Notes: generated by a model not told the origin, from the letters alone. 64,000 nt of DNA from Apis mellifera (GCF_003254395.2 NC_037643.1:2074501-2138500); one strand, 5' to 3'. Positions 46,823 through 61,338 are shown, numbered from the stretch's first letter. Numbers and translations are program-made.

Positions 46823-49800
46823 TAACATTGGTTTACAAAATTTCTTTCTTTTTTTTTTTAAATAATGTTCGATTTAATTTTAATCGTAATTATGTCGAAT
46901 TCAAATAAGGTTGATACAGAATTTTAATTCTTAAATGCATAATTTGACGAATCGTTTGTTTTCAATATTTTTTTCGTGTTTTAATGAAATTTAGGGAATT
47001 TGAATTGCTAATAATAATTAATCTTATATGATAGATTTATAATTTTAATATCTTTTTCTTATAAAAGAAAATGAAACAAGAAAGAATATGGGCTGTAATT
47101 AAAATAAAATTATTAATATGCATGCATTTTAATAGTTAATAAAAAAGTAAATTAATAAAACATAATTAATAAAAATTATTATTAAATATCGTTTTAAAAA
47201 ATTGTTGGATTTTTTTTACTAAAAATACGAAAGATATTGCTAGTGATTCGAATTTTTTGAATAGCTATGATCATTTTTGAATGAACACTAACAGGATTGA
47301 ATTTTATGTTTGAAATTATTATATTACTAATAATTATACACAATTTAATTAATTTTATTTTGAAAAATCATGGGAATTTGCAGAAAACAATTTAAAAAAG
47401 AAACTTTTACTTTTATTGTTATAATTATCTATTCATCACATCAAATATTATGTATCTCCAATAGTTTCTGTGACTGTTTATATAAAACATTTGATATTTT
47501 CTAGCCAATATTATATTACTTTTGTGAAAATATATCTCTCAATAACTTTTCTCTCAATAAACAATTTATTTTTATAATTTAAAGATATTAAAAAAGGAAA
47601 TTATTCATAATTGATTTTTATCATGTTTTATAAATTTCTATATGATTCGTATATTATTAGTATCATTATAGAGAATAATATTCATTTTTACTCGAATATT
47701 TTTAGTTGAAAACACGTACAAATTGTCCTTTATAATTTTAATTTTATTTTAAATTGCGCTTGATCAATAAAATATTTTATTATATTTGGAAATATCATAC
47801 ATTTAAGCCACTTAATCCTGGCAATATCTAAGAGGTGTATTAAAAAAAAATTTATTTACCATTTCTATAATTATAAACTTTTCGTTAGTATAATTTTTTT
47901 TAACATTATAATCATGTTATAATCATTAATAATATATTTAATTGACGAGTTTTGTAATTAGATATTTTTAGAGATTATTAATTTTGAGATTATTTTTGCA
48001 TTCCAGAAATAATTTGTAAAAGTTTCACGTAAAATTTTCATTTGTATTATATTATTAAACTCGTTGCAATAATTATACAATAATTATGTAATCGTGTGGA
48101 AATACGCTGATATTTTTAGTTGGAATTTTCGTAATGATATTATCAATGTCATTAGTCAACGCAGTCATATATATTTTTACGTCGCTGCCTTATTGTATTT
48201 TTATTTTCCGCCTTTAAATTTTAAAATTTATATTGATGTTTTTTTTTTTTTTTTACGATGTAACTCCTTAAATAGCTTGATTTTTGTTGCTTTCATAGTA
48301 TTTCATTTATAGCTAAAAGCGCTTATTAATTCAACGATGTCGTTTAAAGTATCGATCCTTCGTTTCTGAATCATGGCTGAAAATGAAAGAAGCATTTTTT
48401 TTTTTCATTTTTTTTTTTTTTTTTTGAATATGAAAAATCAAAATGTTTACATTCGGTAATTTGCTCGATAATGTAAAGTTGGAAGTTATTTTTATAATTT
48501 TTACTAACTTTTAAATTTTGATAATTTATTCCTTCTTTTTTTTTTTTTTTTTTTTTTTCGTTATATTTTGCAGAATAAACGAAAGTTTTAATGAGAGTAC
48601 GACAAATTTTGTTTTTCTTCATATGTAAAACATAATTATTATAATTTTTTGCTGAATCAGAAACGAGGGGAACGTTTCAGCATATTTTTCAGACATTCAA
48701 GGAGAAACTTTTATATGTATTTTTGTATAATGTGATATAGTGAGTGATAAAAATGGAAAATAATTTGAATGGAAAATATCATGTTAAACATTTTACAATA
48801 GATTGTGATTTATTAAAACAAATTGCATTTATATATATTTATATATTTATTAAATGTTTTAACAATATAATAATATAATAAATAATAAATTATTTACATT
48901 TTTTTTCTATAAAAAATAATAAAATGTCGGCTAATATTTGTGAATATATATTCTGCAATTTATGAATATAAATATGGTTTTTCACTTTTAGTATTTATAT
49001 GTATATTAAGTCACATTATATGAAATGTTTTGATTTTTCTGAAAAACAAATTTTTTTCTATCATTTCAAAATTAACATCTAATATTTATGTCAAATATTT
49101 TAGTATACACATAGTAGTATAAATACAATTTTTAATAAATCACAATACAATTATTTTCTTTTTCATTACTCATATTTGGGAAATATATAAATAAAAAAAT
49201 AAATATATAAAAATGGATATATAAATAAATAGAAAAATAAATAAATAAACAAATGATAATAAAATTATGAAAATAAACTAATAAATATATATATTAATGA
49301 ATAAATAAATCTAAAAATAAGTGGAAAAATGAATAAATAAATCACTAAACAAAACTTGAACTGAATAAATATGTAAATAAGTAAATGTAATGATAAATAA
49401 ATATTAATTAAAAAATAAAATAAATAAAATATTATACATGATAACAATATTAAATATTAATTAATGGAATAAATTTTATAAATACATGTGATCAAAAATT
49501 GTTTATAAATTATTTATTACGTTGTAAAAATTTGATGAAAAATATCATAATATCGATATTTTTTTAAAGAGGTAAGATAAGAAATTTCTCGATCGCGACT
49601 TGCCTCGTTTTTATTATCAGTCACTTGTCGCGAAATTTGTCGAAAACATTCGTAATTTATCGATCGTGTCGATTTGAGAAATATAGTGATCAATATTTTA
49701 ACAATTTTTAGATTTTTATTGTTAATTTATCCAGATAACAATGGAATTACTTATGATGGTAAATATAATAATTAAAATAAATTTTTACTAATTAAAATCA

Positions 49801-52800
49801 AATTTATTGTTTCATAGTATTAATTTTTGATTTATAACTATGTGGAAATATTTTAATGCAATCTCAGTGATCAATAATGTAATAATTTTTAGATTTTTAT
49901 TGTTAATTTATGCACGTAACAATTTGATACTAAATATATTAAGTAATAGATATTTTTATAAATTAAAATTAGACTTTATGATATTAATTTTCAATTTATA
50001 AAAATATTTTAATATTATTTTGTGCGAAAAATAATTATAAAGCCACAAGTATATTTAATTTAATGCATTTTTATTTTTATCTTTAGTGCATATAATAATT
50101 TTTCTTTACAATAATAATAAAAATTTACCATGTAATTAAATTTGAAATATAATATAATTTTCACGAAAGAAAAATGATTTTTATATTATATTCATTTTAT
50201 TGAATATTAATTTATAATTAATATAATATTACACGATTCGATAATCCTTGCTTTTTACTCCTTAGAACCGTGATTATATTTGATCTTTCTCTATTATATT
50301 TCAATCAATATCTTTATTAAAAATTATAATAAATAAATACATTTTCAAAAGTTGTTTCAAGATTGGAAAAATAAATCTTTTTATATTATGTTAAAATTTT
50401 GTATAATATTACAATTTTATAGAACAACAATTATAATAGCCAATGTGAATATAGAAACAAATTAATAAATGAAATTGAATAGAAAGATAAAAATAAAATT
50501 TAATTAAAAAATTAAAACTAGTTAAAGATTTAAAGTAAATTAAAAGAATAAACAAATGAATGAATAAATGAATGAAGATTTAAATTAATAAATAAATTTA
50601 TAAACAAATGTTTAAGTAAATGAAACAGTAAGCAAAATATTATAAATATATAAATGTATTAATTAAAAAATAAAATTAATAAACAATAAATATATAATAA
50701 TACATAATAATAATATTTTATACTTATTTTATTTAATTTTATTAATACGTTTTTAATTATTATTAATATATAAATGTTAATTTCGAATTTTATGAACTTT
50801 TATGAACAATTAAAAATTTTTGCTGTGTTATAAAAATTAGTTGTAAAGTATTATATAATTCTACTTTATTTATCAGGTAAAAAGTATGTAAGACATTTCT
50901 TCGTATTTTTCTTATTTTTCTTTGTTCTTTCTATTTTTTTGCTTTAAAGAACCTTCGAGGAAGGGGCACACAATCTACGATTGACTATCGATATATATTT
51001 ATATATTATAGAATAAAATTATGAAAAGTCATTTCTTTCTTATATCACGTCTATCTATATTTTTTTCTGCTTAAATTCCATCAAATATTTGCATTTAATT
51101 AAACAATATCTCTCGATGTAAGATATTCATTTGACTTCTACAAATATATATCTATTCTTTATTTCTTTTTTTCGTTTCTATGTGAGACATTTACATTATT
51201 TGTGTTTCATTTCCTATCATTGATCCAATGTAATATAGTCAATTCTTTTATAACATTTTGAAAACATAATTTTAATAAAAACATCTTTGCAAAAATTGCG
51301 ATAATTTTATTTCATACGATATTTTTATTATATAATTTTCATATCTATGAAAATCTTATCAAATCTTTGATATCTATAGATAATATTCGATCACTCATTC
51401 TATAAAATCTATAAATTTTTATATTTTTCGATATCTGTCTTGTTTCTGCATCAACTCAAATAAATATGTAAAATGTATTCTTCAACTTTTCATTGCGAAT
51501 TCAGTTAGTTTCAGTAAAAACTATTCTAATTTTTCCAAAATATTTAAGATGTTCCAACTAAAAAGTTATTTTAAAAGACGAATATTTTTAACTGTATCAT
51601 TTAACTCTTATAATAATGTTAATAATTCGAATGAATAGATTTTCAATATACAGATGCTATACAAATTTTGAAAACTATCAATTATTAATTTTATTATATT
51701 TTATAAAAATTATATTATTATAAAAATATCGATGATTTGAATATTTTTTTTTTATAATTTTATTTGAATATAATGCACATAAGAAGTTTTGAACAAAATC
51801 AAATAATATTTTTTGATTTTTCGATTAAATCGTAAAGCAAAGGATTAATAAATATGGACAATCTTCATGAATATTTCTATTACATTATTTTTAATATTTC
51901 CTTTATATTCGTCTATATTTTGTATTTTAAATCTTGTTTAATTTCTTAAACAAGATTTCTTCTGTTTATGAAAATAATTATTAAAATAGTTAGATTTGGA
52001 GAATGGATAGTCTATAATTATAGTTTGTCATTATTTATTTATTTCTTATATATATTCGTTTGAATATTCCATTTGTAAGAATACAAAATATAAATAAAAT
52101 AAATTTGTGAAAAAAAGGAAAGGAAGCTGAAAAAAATGAGACAATATTATTAAATTATTAAAGCAGATGAAATATAATTTACATTATTCTCGAATACAAC
52201 ATAATTTTACAAAGCTTTACGTAATTTTGTATTCCTTTATTTTGTATAGATTTTAAAAATGTCATAGTCAATTATATTATCACATCCAATAAAGTAGTTT
52301 TTTTCTTTCTATATGAGGAAATATTTTGTCGTATATTCACTTAAGAAATTACTTACTATACGATTTTGACAACGTAGAATAAATTAAACATGTTATAAGA
52401 GGATTGACTGTATTTCTTTTCATCTCTTTCATCAGCCATTTTTGTATAGAATAAATTTGATACAAAATTTTTGATATATCTATGTTTTATTTTTGTGAAA
52501 AGTATATTCTACATTTGGTAAAGTCATATTTGGGATTTGATAATTTTACATTGATAAAATTAATTGAAAACTTTTAAGATTAATTTAATGGTTCGTTTTA
52601 CGTGATATTTGTTACAGTCATGATATCATGAATCGAGTAATAGTATAATACTGATAATCTCACAATCAGTACTTCTAAAATAGCATGTTAGTCATATTGT
52701 AAATCAATCAGTGAACATATCATTTCATGTTAAATATTGACTTGTTAACTGATTAAAAATAATCTAATTCAAGTACTATAAAGAAAATAATTTGTTTATT

Positions 52801-53380
52801 TAAAAATTCTTATTCTTTTCAACTGTTTTATATTTAATTCTCTATAATCAGAATTTTTTCCAAATATTAACAAACATTGGCATAAAAGTGATTAAAAAAT
52901 AAATAGATATTAATTATGATTCTTATCTATTATCTTTAAATTTAATTTAATTTAACAATTGAATAGAATATCAATTGGTTATGCCAAATTTTTTCTTTTG
53001 TTTATTTCTATTATATTGTTACAATAGTACTTATTTAGAAATTTATATACTAATCTTTTCTTTTCAATCCTTTCAAATTAAACCTCATAATTTTATTTAT
53101 TTATAATAAAATAACTTAAAAAAGATAACTTCAACAATAAAATTGATGTAAAACTGATTCAAAAAAAAAAACAACAATTACAATTGGCACAAGTTGATTC
53201 AAAGAATGTAATAAAATTAATTTTTCATCAAAAATAATTCAAAAATAATCAGCAAGATCAAGATTAACTCCTCGAAACATTAACAATATTTTCTTCATTT
53301 TTCTTAATTTTCACAGTATCGTCACAAAATCATTTATTTTAAAAATGACTCGATCGTTAAACAATCGTTAAACAATCCCA
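46823..53380. other. AT-rich non-coding stretch with simple-sequence-like tracts
   Basis: More than 6 kb with no exon, RNA gene or recognisable transposon. Degenerate (ATAA)/(AAATA) tracts lie at 49180-49440 and 50460-50720. Poly-T runs occur near 48240, 48400 and 48540. Matching minus-strand frames are only translations of these repeats. Confidence 0.45.
49180..49440. repeat. Degenerate (ATAA)n low-complexity tract
   Basis: Dense AATAAATAAATA-type sequence with scattered substitutions over about 260 nt. A similar, looser tract is at 50460-50720. Confidence 0.7.
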
Positions 53381-53384
53381 TCTT

Positions 53385-53650
53385 GCAGCGATGGGGGTAA
53401 AAACAGCCAATTGAAATAACGAATGACTAAGCGTATATATCCTTGCGTTATAATCGGATCGGATTTGCCACGAGCCACGGTTTTCGTGCGGTTTTCCATC
53501 GATATAGTGTCCGATTAAATTTTCACCGTATCTTCCTGTTGCTCCAGATCCTCGCATCTATATGGTCGAAATAGATTGCCAGTAACCGACCTCGTCGTTT
53601 TATTTCCTCCTCGCATTTTCACTTCGCGTTACCGTGAAAATTCCCGGTTT
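53385..53650. promoter_or_regulatory. GC-richer island, candidate regulatory element
   Basis: Balanced-composition block (CTTGCAGCGATGGGGGTAAA, CGGATCGGATTTGCCACGAG) within very AT-rich DNA. Short frames exist on both strands but no splice-bounded coding exon is convincing. Confidence 0.25.
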
Positions 53651-53879
53651 TTATCGTTTTTATCGAATTTTTTTTATTTTTATTATTACTTTTGTTTTCT
53701 TTCTTTTTTTTTTTTTTTTTTTTTTTTAGTTTCGAGAAATAAATTGGTACGTTTTGATCGATTATCTGTTTCTTCGATGGATGAAATATGTTCCGAGGAT
53801 AATTTGAGAACGATAACAGAGAAACATATTGGAATATTCGAGTTTCGGTCAATCTGTATCGAATGTTGAGATCAAAATG

Positions 53880-55700
53880 TTACGTTCCATACATATTTCG
53901 AATCTCGAAGATGCAACACGCGATGTGATGATGTATTAGGATATAATTGCGTATATTTATTTAAAAGATAAAGATTATTTTATTATATTTTTATAATTTT
54001 CATTATTGAAAAAAATTTTGATCTCTTATAAATTGTTCGACTTTTTTTAGGGATACTATAGTTTCAAAGCAGTGATTGGCAAATAAAATAAAATACTAGT
54101 GCTTTCTTTTTATTTATATTATTTATATTTGTTATAAAAAATTCTGTGATGAAGAATTCTTCAAAAGATTTTAATTCCTTCTTTTTTTTTTTTTTACTTA
54201 GAATAATTTTAATTTAAAAGAAAAAACTAAATGTATACATACATATTAATATTCTTAAAGAGAAATTTCAGGTTTGGAGAAAATTATTGTTAAAATTTTT
54301 TTTTATTACAAAATAAACTTATAAGATTTTCGATATTTATTAATACATTTTTTCAATAAAAATTGTATAATTTTTAAATGTATCTAAATAATATATTTTT
54401 GCTTTATATTTCATAATTTTCTCTAAATGATGGGATTTTTTGGTTTTAAATGAAAAAATGAATATATTTTTAAATTATATTTCCATAGCAGTTTGACAAA
54501 ATTTTTTTAAAATTTTCATATACTTTTTCTGATATTTTAAATTTAAATTTAAACAACATTTTAATTAAATATTTCTTTTTACTTTCAATTCTATATTTCA
54601 AATTAATAAATTTAGACAAATTTAAAATTCATTGCCCGCAGCAAAATATTTTTTTCAATTTGAAATAAAATTCGTTCAAATTTGTCATAAATTTAACGAT
54701 TATAGTTTTAGATTAATTTGTTTTTGACATACTTATTCTATCAATTTGAAAAATGTATTTCGATTTTACGAGCTAAAAATCAAATAATATAATTAAAAGT
54801 TTAATATAATTTTGCGAATTTTTAAAATTTTGAAAATTTAAAAAAATTTATTTAATTATATATTTTTTAAAAGTAAAAAAAAAAAAACGAAAATATAAAA
54901 AAGAAAAAATCAATCTTTTGAAAGTTTTAGAATGAAATTTTTTTTTAAAAATATCGCAAAAGATTTTCTCTTGCAAAATTTTAATTAAACGATTTACGTT
55001 TTTACAAAATACAATTTATATTTGAATAATTGTTTTAATATTATAAAAAATTACATACAACTTTCTTTTCTATCAGTATTTCAGATAGATTAAATTAATA
55101 ACGACTGAACAAATGTATAAAAAAACAAATATATTGTTATAATAAAATAATATATTAGATAATAAATATTAAATATTTAAATTTATAATACAGATCACTC
55201 TATTTATAATTCTACAAAGTTCTGAAATGTGGAATTATTAAAAATTACAATTTATTTATTTATTATTATAATTTAATATTATTTTTCGATTAAAATGAAA
55301 ATATATATCACAATATAAATTTTATATTATACATTTATTATAAAAAAAAAATTCTAAATAAAAATTTCTATAGATATTATTCCAGATTTTCGAGAAAAAC
55401 TTTTATTTGAACGAGCTTTATGTCTTAATGATATTACTATATTAAAAATTATACATAGTGAGATGAAAAGTTTTTCAGAATTTACATTGATCAAAAACAT
55501 TATTATTAATTATTAATCATCAATTATATAATTTATCATTAAATTGATCAATTAATAATTCTTATATCCTCCTAATTTTAATAATTTTTTTTATCAAGAA
55601 TAATTCATGTAGATTATAAAAATCTTCCAACAAGAGGATAATCTTAATTGTAATCTTAAATTGTAAATTTTATCTCGAAATAAAAGAATACATAGTGTAT
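53880..55700. other. AT-rich non-coding stretch
   Basis: No gene, exon or element recognised. Poly-T and poly-A runs are frequent. Confidence 0.45.
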
Positions 55701-55719
55701 TAAGGATTAAACGGGAAGT

Positions 55720-56100
55720 TATTATTCAAACTGAGCATTATTATGTCGTCTCACTGGAGAAAATTCTTCACTGAATTCCATCTCGTTTAACAACAATTTC
55801 AACCGATTAAACTGAAGGTGCACTAATTACACCGAGCCTCGAAATTCACTGGAATCACCTATAAGAACGATCTTTATGCACGAAAGTGTTCAACCCCATT
55901 AACGACTCCAATCTCTTAGCCACGAAGCCCTTTAAGAACTTGATTCGCACAGAGACACTTCATCCATTTTCAGATTACCCTTACAGCATTAATTCACCAC
56001 CGAATTTCGCCTCACGGATACCCTTAATCGTCTCTTCATCCTCATCGATGTATCAGAAATGTCAATATGATTATCATTGAATAGAGCAATCATCATATCG
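55720..56100. promoter_or_regulatory. GC-richer island, candidate regulatory element
   Basis: About 380 nt of more balanced sequence contains a 64-codon open frame at 55886-56080 (FNPINDSNLLATKPFKNLIR...) that starts without a convincing context and has no donor. It may be a conserved element. Confidence 0.25.
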
Positions 56101-57000
56101 TTGTGAGAGGTTTGACAATAAAATCTGGAAACTCTGAATTTCACTTTTTGGTATCTTCTTTAAGAATATATCAATAATTTTGAAAATGATTTTCTGCAAA
56201 ATGGCAGCTTGTCATATAGTTAATCAAATTGTCTTTCTTTCAAGAAAGTTTTTGATGAAAGAATGACTGTGGTGCAATATATATATATCTTTCTTATTCA
56301 TATTTCATCAGTTCACCATTAATCTTTCTCTGTTCCCTAAAAGAGTAAAAAGAAGTATTGAAAGGAAGGCATTTTCATGACATTAACTTCTTTTTATAAT
56401 AAATTTTAAAACTTATATAAAATACATTTCATATATTAAATATTTATATAATATATATAATTGGTTAGAAGAATTTCCAAAAATTTTGATGGTAAAAGAA
56501 TCATTTTCTAAACGATTTCTGTTTCTGATAAAAGAATTAATGACAAGAAGGAATAAGAATGTTATATTATTTGAATTCAGCAATGAAATGTACAGCATAA
56601 AACCTCCATTATCCAAATTGCATCTTATCTCCACTTACAACAAAACAAACATATTGCAGAGAAAATAAAATATCGACGTTGGAAACTTTCATATAATATA
56701 CTCGTGTATTATATGAAACGGGGTCGAGAATAATTAATAAATTAAAAAAAAAAAAAAAGATCAAAAGATGAAAAACTTATCTCAACTCCATTGCAAATAA
56801 GAATATTATTCTCCACGAAGTATAGAATAATTACATCTAAAAAACTTATATATCCTCTCCTGTTTACCTATCTGCTCGAAATAACAGAGGTTCCTGTCTT
56901 ACATTTAATAATAGCACACGAGTTCTCCAATTTTATTATCATATACATATATATACGGATCTCCATACAGTATCGATACAGATTAATCGTGTAAAGGAAG
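56101..57000. other. AT-rich stretch before the 57-kb exon
   Basis: No gene recognised. A poly-A run lies at about 56745-56758. The sequence leads into the GC-rich block around the candidate exon. Confidence 0.4.
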
Positions 57001-57088
57001 GGTGTGTGCTCCTTGCCTCGGAGGGCAGCCAACGCTCTCAGCGATCGTACAATATCACAGCATCTGTGTGTGTTTCTCGTGTGCATAG

Positions 57089-57278
57089 GTTACTCGGATT
57101 GTCACCGGAACTGGGACAACGGGTGCACTTCGCGGAGGGCACGAACTTACGGTGCCGCGAAGATAAGAAATCGCCGACCGATGATGATGAGGAAAGGTTG
57201 GCAACAATGGATGGCTCCCTTCCGCCGATTCTCATCTCTCACGATGATACTCGCGCGGAGGGGTTGCGAATGGTGTGA
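57089..57278 (+). CDS. Candidate common coding exon (possibly terminal)
   Basis: A pyrimidine/GT-rich tract ending in GTGCATAG (to 57088) is followed by one base completing a codon, then LLGLSPELGQRVHFAEGTN, LRCREDKKSPTDDDEERLAT, MDGSLPPILISHDDTRAEG and LRMV, with TGA at 57276-57278. The translation is polar, non-repetitive and unlike translated AT-rich DNA. QRVHF fits an RVxF-type PP1-docking motif, and SPTDDDEE fits a casein kinase 2 site; both are motif-level inferences. An alternative ending is the donor-like ATG|GTGTGA at 57273, in which case the gene would continue beyond. The acceptor phase matches three upstream candidate start exons. Family not recognised. Confidence 0.5.
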
Positions 57279-57299
57279 AAATAACGAATATATTGTATA

Positions 57300-58440
57300 A
57301 AGTGGTGGAAGAAAAAGGGGTGAATATTGAAAGAAGGAGTGCGAAAGGGATGAAAGGTGTTTGAAAAAATTAGGAAAAAAATTCTGCGTGCGAATATTCG
57401 TGGTCGAAGCGAATGGTTAGAGATTGGTTGGGAAAAGGATGAAAGATGGTTATGTAGGGTGCTTATCTAAATAATTAAATACAGATTTCTTGTCAGAATT
57501 ATGTGAATGAAAGATAGTTTTTATTTTTAAATTAATGTTAATATATAAATTATTCTATTTGTATATCGTATTTAAAGTTCGTTTGAGGATGGGTTAAAGA
57601 AATATTTTTCATTTTCGTATATTGGTTTGTTTAAATTATTGGTCAGATTATATTTTATTTAAACGTGTGTAATTTAATTTAAATTGACTAAGAGAACATT
57701 TTATAGAAGATATTATATTTTCTACAATTATTATTTGTAGATTATAATTTGAAAATTTGAAAAATAAGTCTTTAGATATGAGAATAATAAAAGAGTTTAT
57801 ACCAGTTTATAGGTATCAACTTATAGATAATAGGATTTCAAAATAAAAAAAATTTTTATTATTATAAGAAAATGCTTTCTCTTTCTTTTGATTTTTAATT
57901 CGATTTTTTTTTGAACGCAGATATTTAATACTTTTAAACGTCTTATTAATTTGCAAACAAAGTTTAAAAATATAGTTGTCAAGATAAATTAGATAGAGAT
58001 GAATAATTAATATTCGATATTAATAAATATAATAAGCAATATTATCGTTTATTTTATTTGTAAATGAAAAATTGCATTGTACGTCAATTTAAAAAATATA
58101 TTAGAAAATGATTTATATGTTTATCGTAATCATGATATAAAATAATTCTTAATTTAGTATAATTTTTTAGTATTTTTTTTTAGATATTACAAAATTATTT
58201 TTATTTAATCTCATTTATTATTACAATTTTCAATAATCACTTTAATTTTATAACTTTGCCAAAATATGTATAACTTTCAATTTGTAACTTTCTCAACTTT
58301 TTAACATATAATTACTCGTCATAAAGGATGTGGCTAAAATAATCGCATAAAATTATAAAAAATTTTTATATTTTTATATTTTCTCTTTTTACTCTTTTTA
58401 TCGAAAAAGAAGAGAATTTAATTATTATTATTTTTTTTTT
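57300..58440. other. AT-rich stretch after the 57-kb exon
   Basis: Purine-rich at first (57300-57470), possibly 3' UTR if the exon is terminal, then AT-rich with no gene. A small inverted repeat ending ACCATCCTGTATA at about 58455 may close a MITE whose left end is near 58320. Confidence 0.35.
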
Positions 58441-58449
58441 CCAACCATC

Positions 58450-58870
58450 CTGTATATCTACGCGCACACACGTTGACAATTTTATCCCACGTCACGTAGA
58501 CCGCAAATAGCGAGCAGAATCGCTTAGATATTCGATTAAGTGCAATTACGAAAGAGGCAGAGGGAAATGATTCACGTGGGGTGGAAACGCTTCACGCTTC
58601 TGCAATTTCACCGGTTGCAACGTCATCATGATTGAAACGTTCAGATAAATATCGTGATCGTTGTTTTATCGGGGCAAAAATAAGAGAAAAAAAAAAAAAA
58701 AAAAAAAAAAAAAACAGAAAAAAGTCGCATTTGCGAACAAGGGGTTAGAATTATCGATTGGGGACGAGCAGCCGTTGAAAGATTTTCGGCCGCGATATAA
58801 GCGCGGTCAACGAGTGCAGGTTAATTGCGTTGGGATTACTAATAGAGATAAAAACGTTTCGAGTTGATTT
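58450..58870. promoter_or_regulatory. GC-richer island split by a poly-A run
   Basis: Two balanced blocks (58455-58680 and 58725-58870) flank an A-tract at about 58688-58713. An open frame in the second (VAFANKGLELSIGDEQPL..., to 58867) reads across the A-tract, so it has no reliable start. Candidate conserved non-coding DNA. Confidence 0.25.
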
Positions 58871-61250
58871 GAATTGTTTATATTTAAGTGAATCATTTTC
58901 ATGTTTATACATGTATCGAATTAATGGTACGAAAGAAATTGATTTTGAATGAAAAAATAAATTGAAAATGTAATAAATATTTTTTTTTTTTAGAAAAAGA
59001 ATATTTTTTTTAATATTAAAATTGTCGTTTATTGAATTGTAATTTCATGAAATTACCTCAATTAATTTTCAAAAATATTTTCATAATCGTTTTCAATGAT
59101 TGTAAAACAAAAAAATGTGAATGCATCATTTTAATTGTTCAAGTTAAAAAATAACTTAATTTTAAAATAGATTAATTTATAAAATTCAGAAATTTCTAAT
59201 AAATTTCTAATAAATTTATTAATACAGTGCATGGAATATATTAATATTGAAATATCACAACATCTATTTAATAAAATATAACAAGATTAAAGTAGAGTTT
59301 AAATTATTAAATATCTATCTATAGAAATCTAGAATTAAAAAAAAATTATATAATGGATTAAAAGATTTCATGTTTATATGAAATTAAACTAAATTTAATT
59401 CTAATAATAGCATATAAAATCTGATATAAAATATTTTTCATATTTAATGAAAATTTCTTTTAAATATTTATTTATTTTTTTTTTCATGCAACATTTAAAC
59501 AAACAACTTACAAGCATGAAAATATTGTGTATAACAACACACCTTGTGTGTAATAGTTTACTGTAATGTTTCATGATGATTGAAAGTAGAATAAGATATC
59601 AGTGATTACAATGATTCAATCATGAAACTATTTGCAACTCTAATAATATTTATGATTAAATTATTCCGAGTATGTTAACAATACTAGTTTTAAAAGGAAA
59701 GCTTATGCAGCTTTGCCTTTCTTCTCTTTCAATACAATATATGGATATCGTTCCTTATTCTCCACTTATGTTTAAATAAAATATAAATAAAATATACGTA
59801 GATGGTCTCAAGAATTTCTTTGATAGATCTAGCTTCTGTTCTTAATGATCCTTATTCTTTTAAGATTCTCTTATATCTATCGTTCCTTTTAAAACTGCAT
59901 GAAAAAATAATGAAAACATTCTTATGGTACTATACAGGATTACTTATTATAACATTTCTTTTTTCTTTAAAAGAATCTATATCTTTTTTTTACATAATAA
60001 CATGATAATAAATATTTTTTGAAGTGATTCTAATTGTGTAGTTATATATATTATTTATATAAGAATATAGAATAAATTAAATATAGTAACTTTTTTAAAT
60101 GTCAAATTTTTAATTTTTGTCAAAGATTTTGTTAATCAAATTTCTTAAAAATTATCAATCAAATTTTAAATTTCTTGGAAATTTTTAAATTATACAAAAT
60201 ATTTTCTTATATTTTCTAATTGTACTAACTAAAAATATTCATAATCATTTTCAAGTAATCTTAATATAATTTTAATTTTAATGATAAAAAGTTCTTTATC
60301 ATTGATCATGACTTTAAAGAAAAAAAAATTTTTTTTCTTTGTGCTTTCTCTATCACTTTGACTGTTTGTCGGATTCAAACAAACTTAGTTAGTTGCAATC
60401 GAGTTTGTAACATCCACGTTTACAGAACCATTTGAATGAATGATATAGAATGATTGAAAAATATAGGTATTTCTTTCTTTTTTTGCAAGATCAAAATTCA
60501 ATTTTTCAATTTGTCCTCATCTGTATTTATACTACGAAAATCAAATAAAAACAAAGAATTTCCAGTCAAAGTCATTAAATTCAGTCAAACATTCGACAAA
60601 GAGGGAAAAATTACCATATAAATTATTTCGATCGATAAATTTAACGTGTAAATTATACTCTTAATTTAATTAATCTATTATTGATCAACTAAATTAATAA
60701 AGTAGAAAAAAATTTAAAATGTTATTTATCGATTTTATAAATATAAAAATCGTATTCTTGTTTTGAATTAATGTAATGCTATACATTGAAATGCATAATA
60801 AATAAATTTTTTTTAAAATGTTATAAATAACTGTAACTATTTTCTATCGGAAAATTTTTAATATAAAATAAGAAATTAATATTATATATTTTTATTAAAA
60901 ATTTTGTCAACAAATATCTTTGAAAAAAATTAAAGTCACTTTCTCAGTTATAAATATTTATTTATATTCGAATCTTTGACTAATTTTATTAATTCGAAAT
61001 TATATATATTTAATATTCTTGATATTCTTAATAACCTTAATTCTTTCTTTATTATCATTCGAGATATTTCGGAATCGAAACTTTAATCGCTCTGAATTAA
61101 ATACCTATTATCGATTATAGAATTTGATTACTGCGATCGAAAATTAGTTAGACGATTAACATTTCATTTGACAGAGTAAGAATTGATTCGATTATTCAGG
61201 ATGACAGAGGATTCGCATTATTGTAAATGCGAGTATTAATTTCTCATTAA
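58871..61250. other. AT-rich non-coding stretch
   Basis: No gene recognised. The 67-codon frame at 59802-60005 is Leu/Phe/Ile-rich, with no supporting signal. Confidence 0.45.
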
Positions 61251-61338
61251 ATTATATCAAGACACTCGCTCGAGAACGGAGCTTGTTGAAATTTCAAACA
61301 TTCGGCTGCGCATTTATCACGACACTGTCGAATCGACA

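Noticed and set aside
48371..48622. 83-codon minus-strand Lys-rich frame
   Set aside because: Generated by several poly-T runs.
53576..53869. 97-codon + strand frame and its minus-strand partner (53619-53852)
   Set aside because: The core is a poly-T run translated as poly-Phe or poly-Lys; no splice or homology support.
57004..57300. 98-codon frame overlapping the 57-kb exon in a different frame
   Set aside because: It is rich in Arg, Met and Trp without pattern; the alternative frame has normal protein character, a good acceptor and matching phase.
58661..58867. 68-codon + strand frame beginning with poly-Lys
   Set aside because: It reads through a long A-tract and has no reliable start; kept only as part of a GC-richer island.
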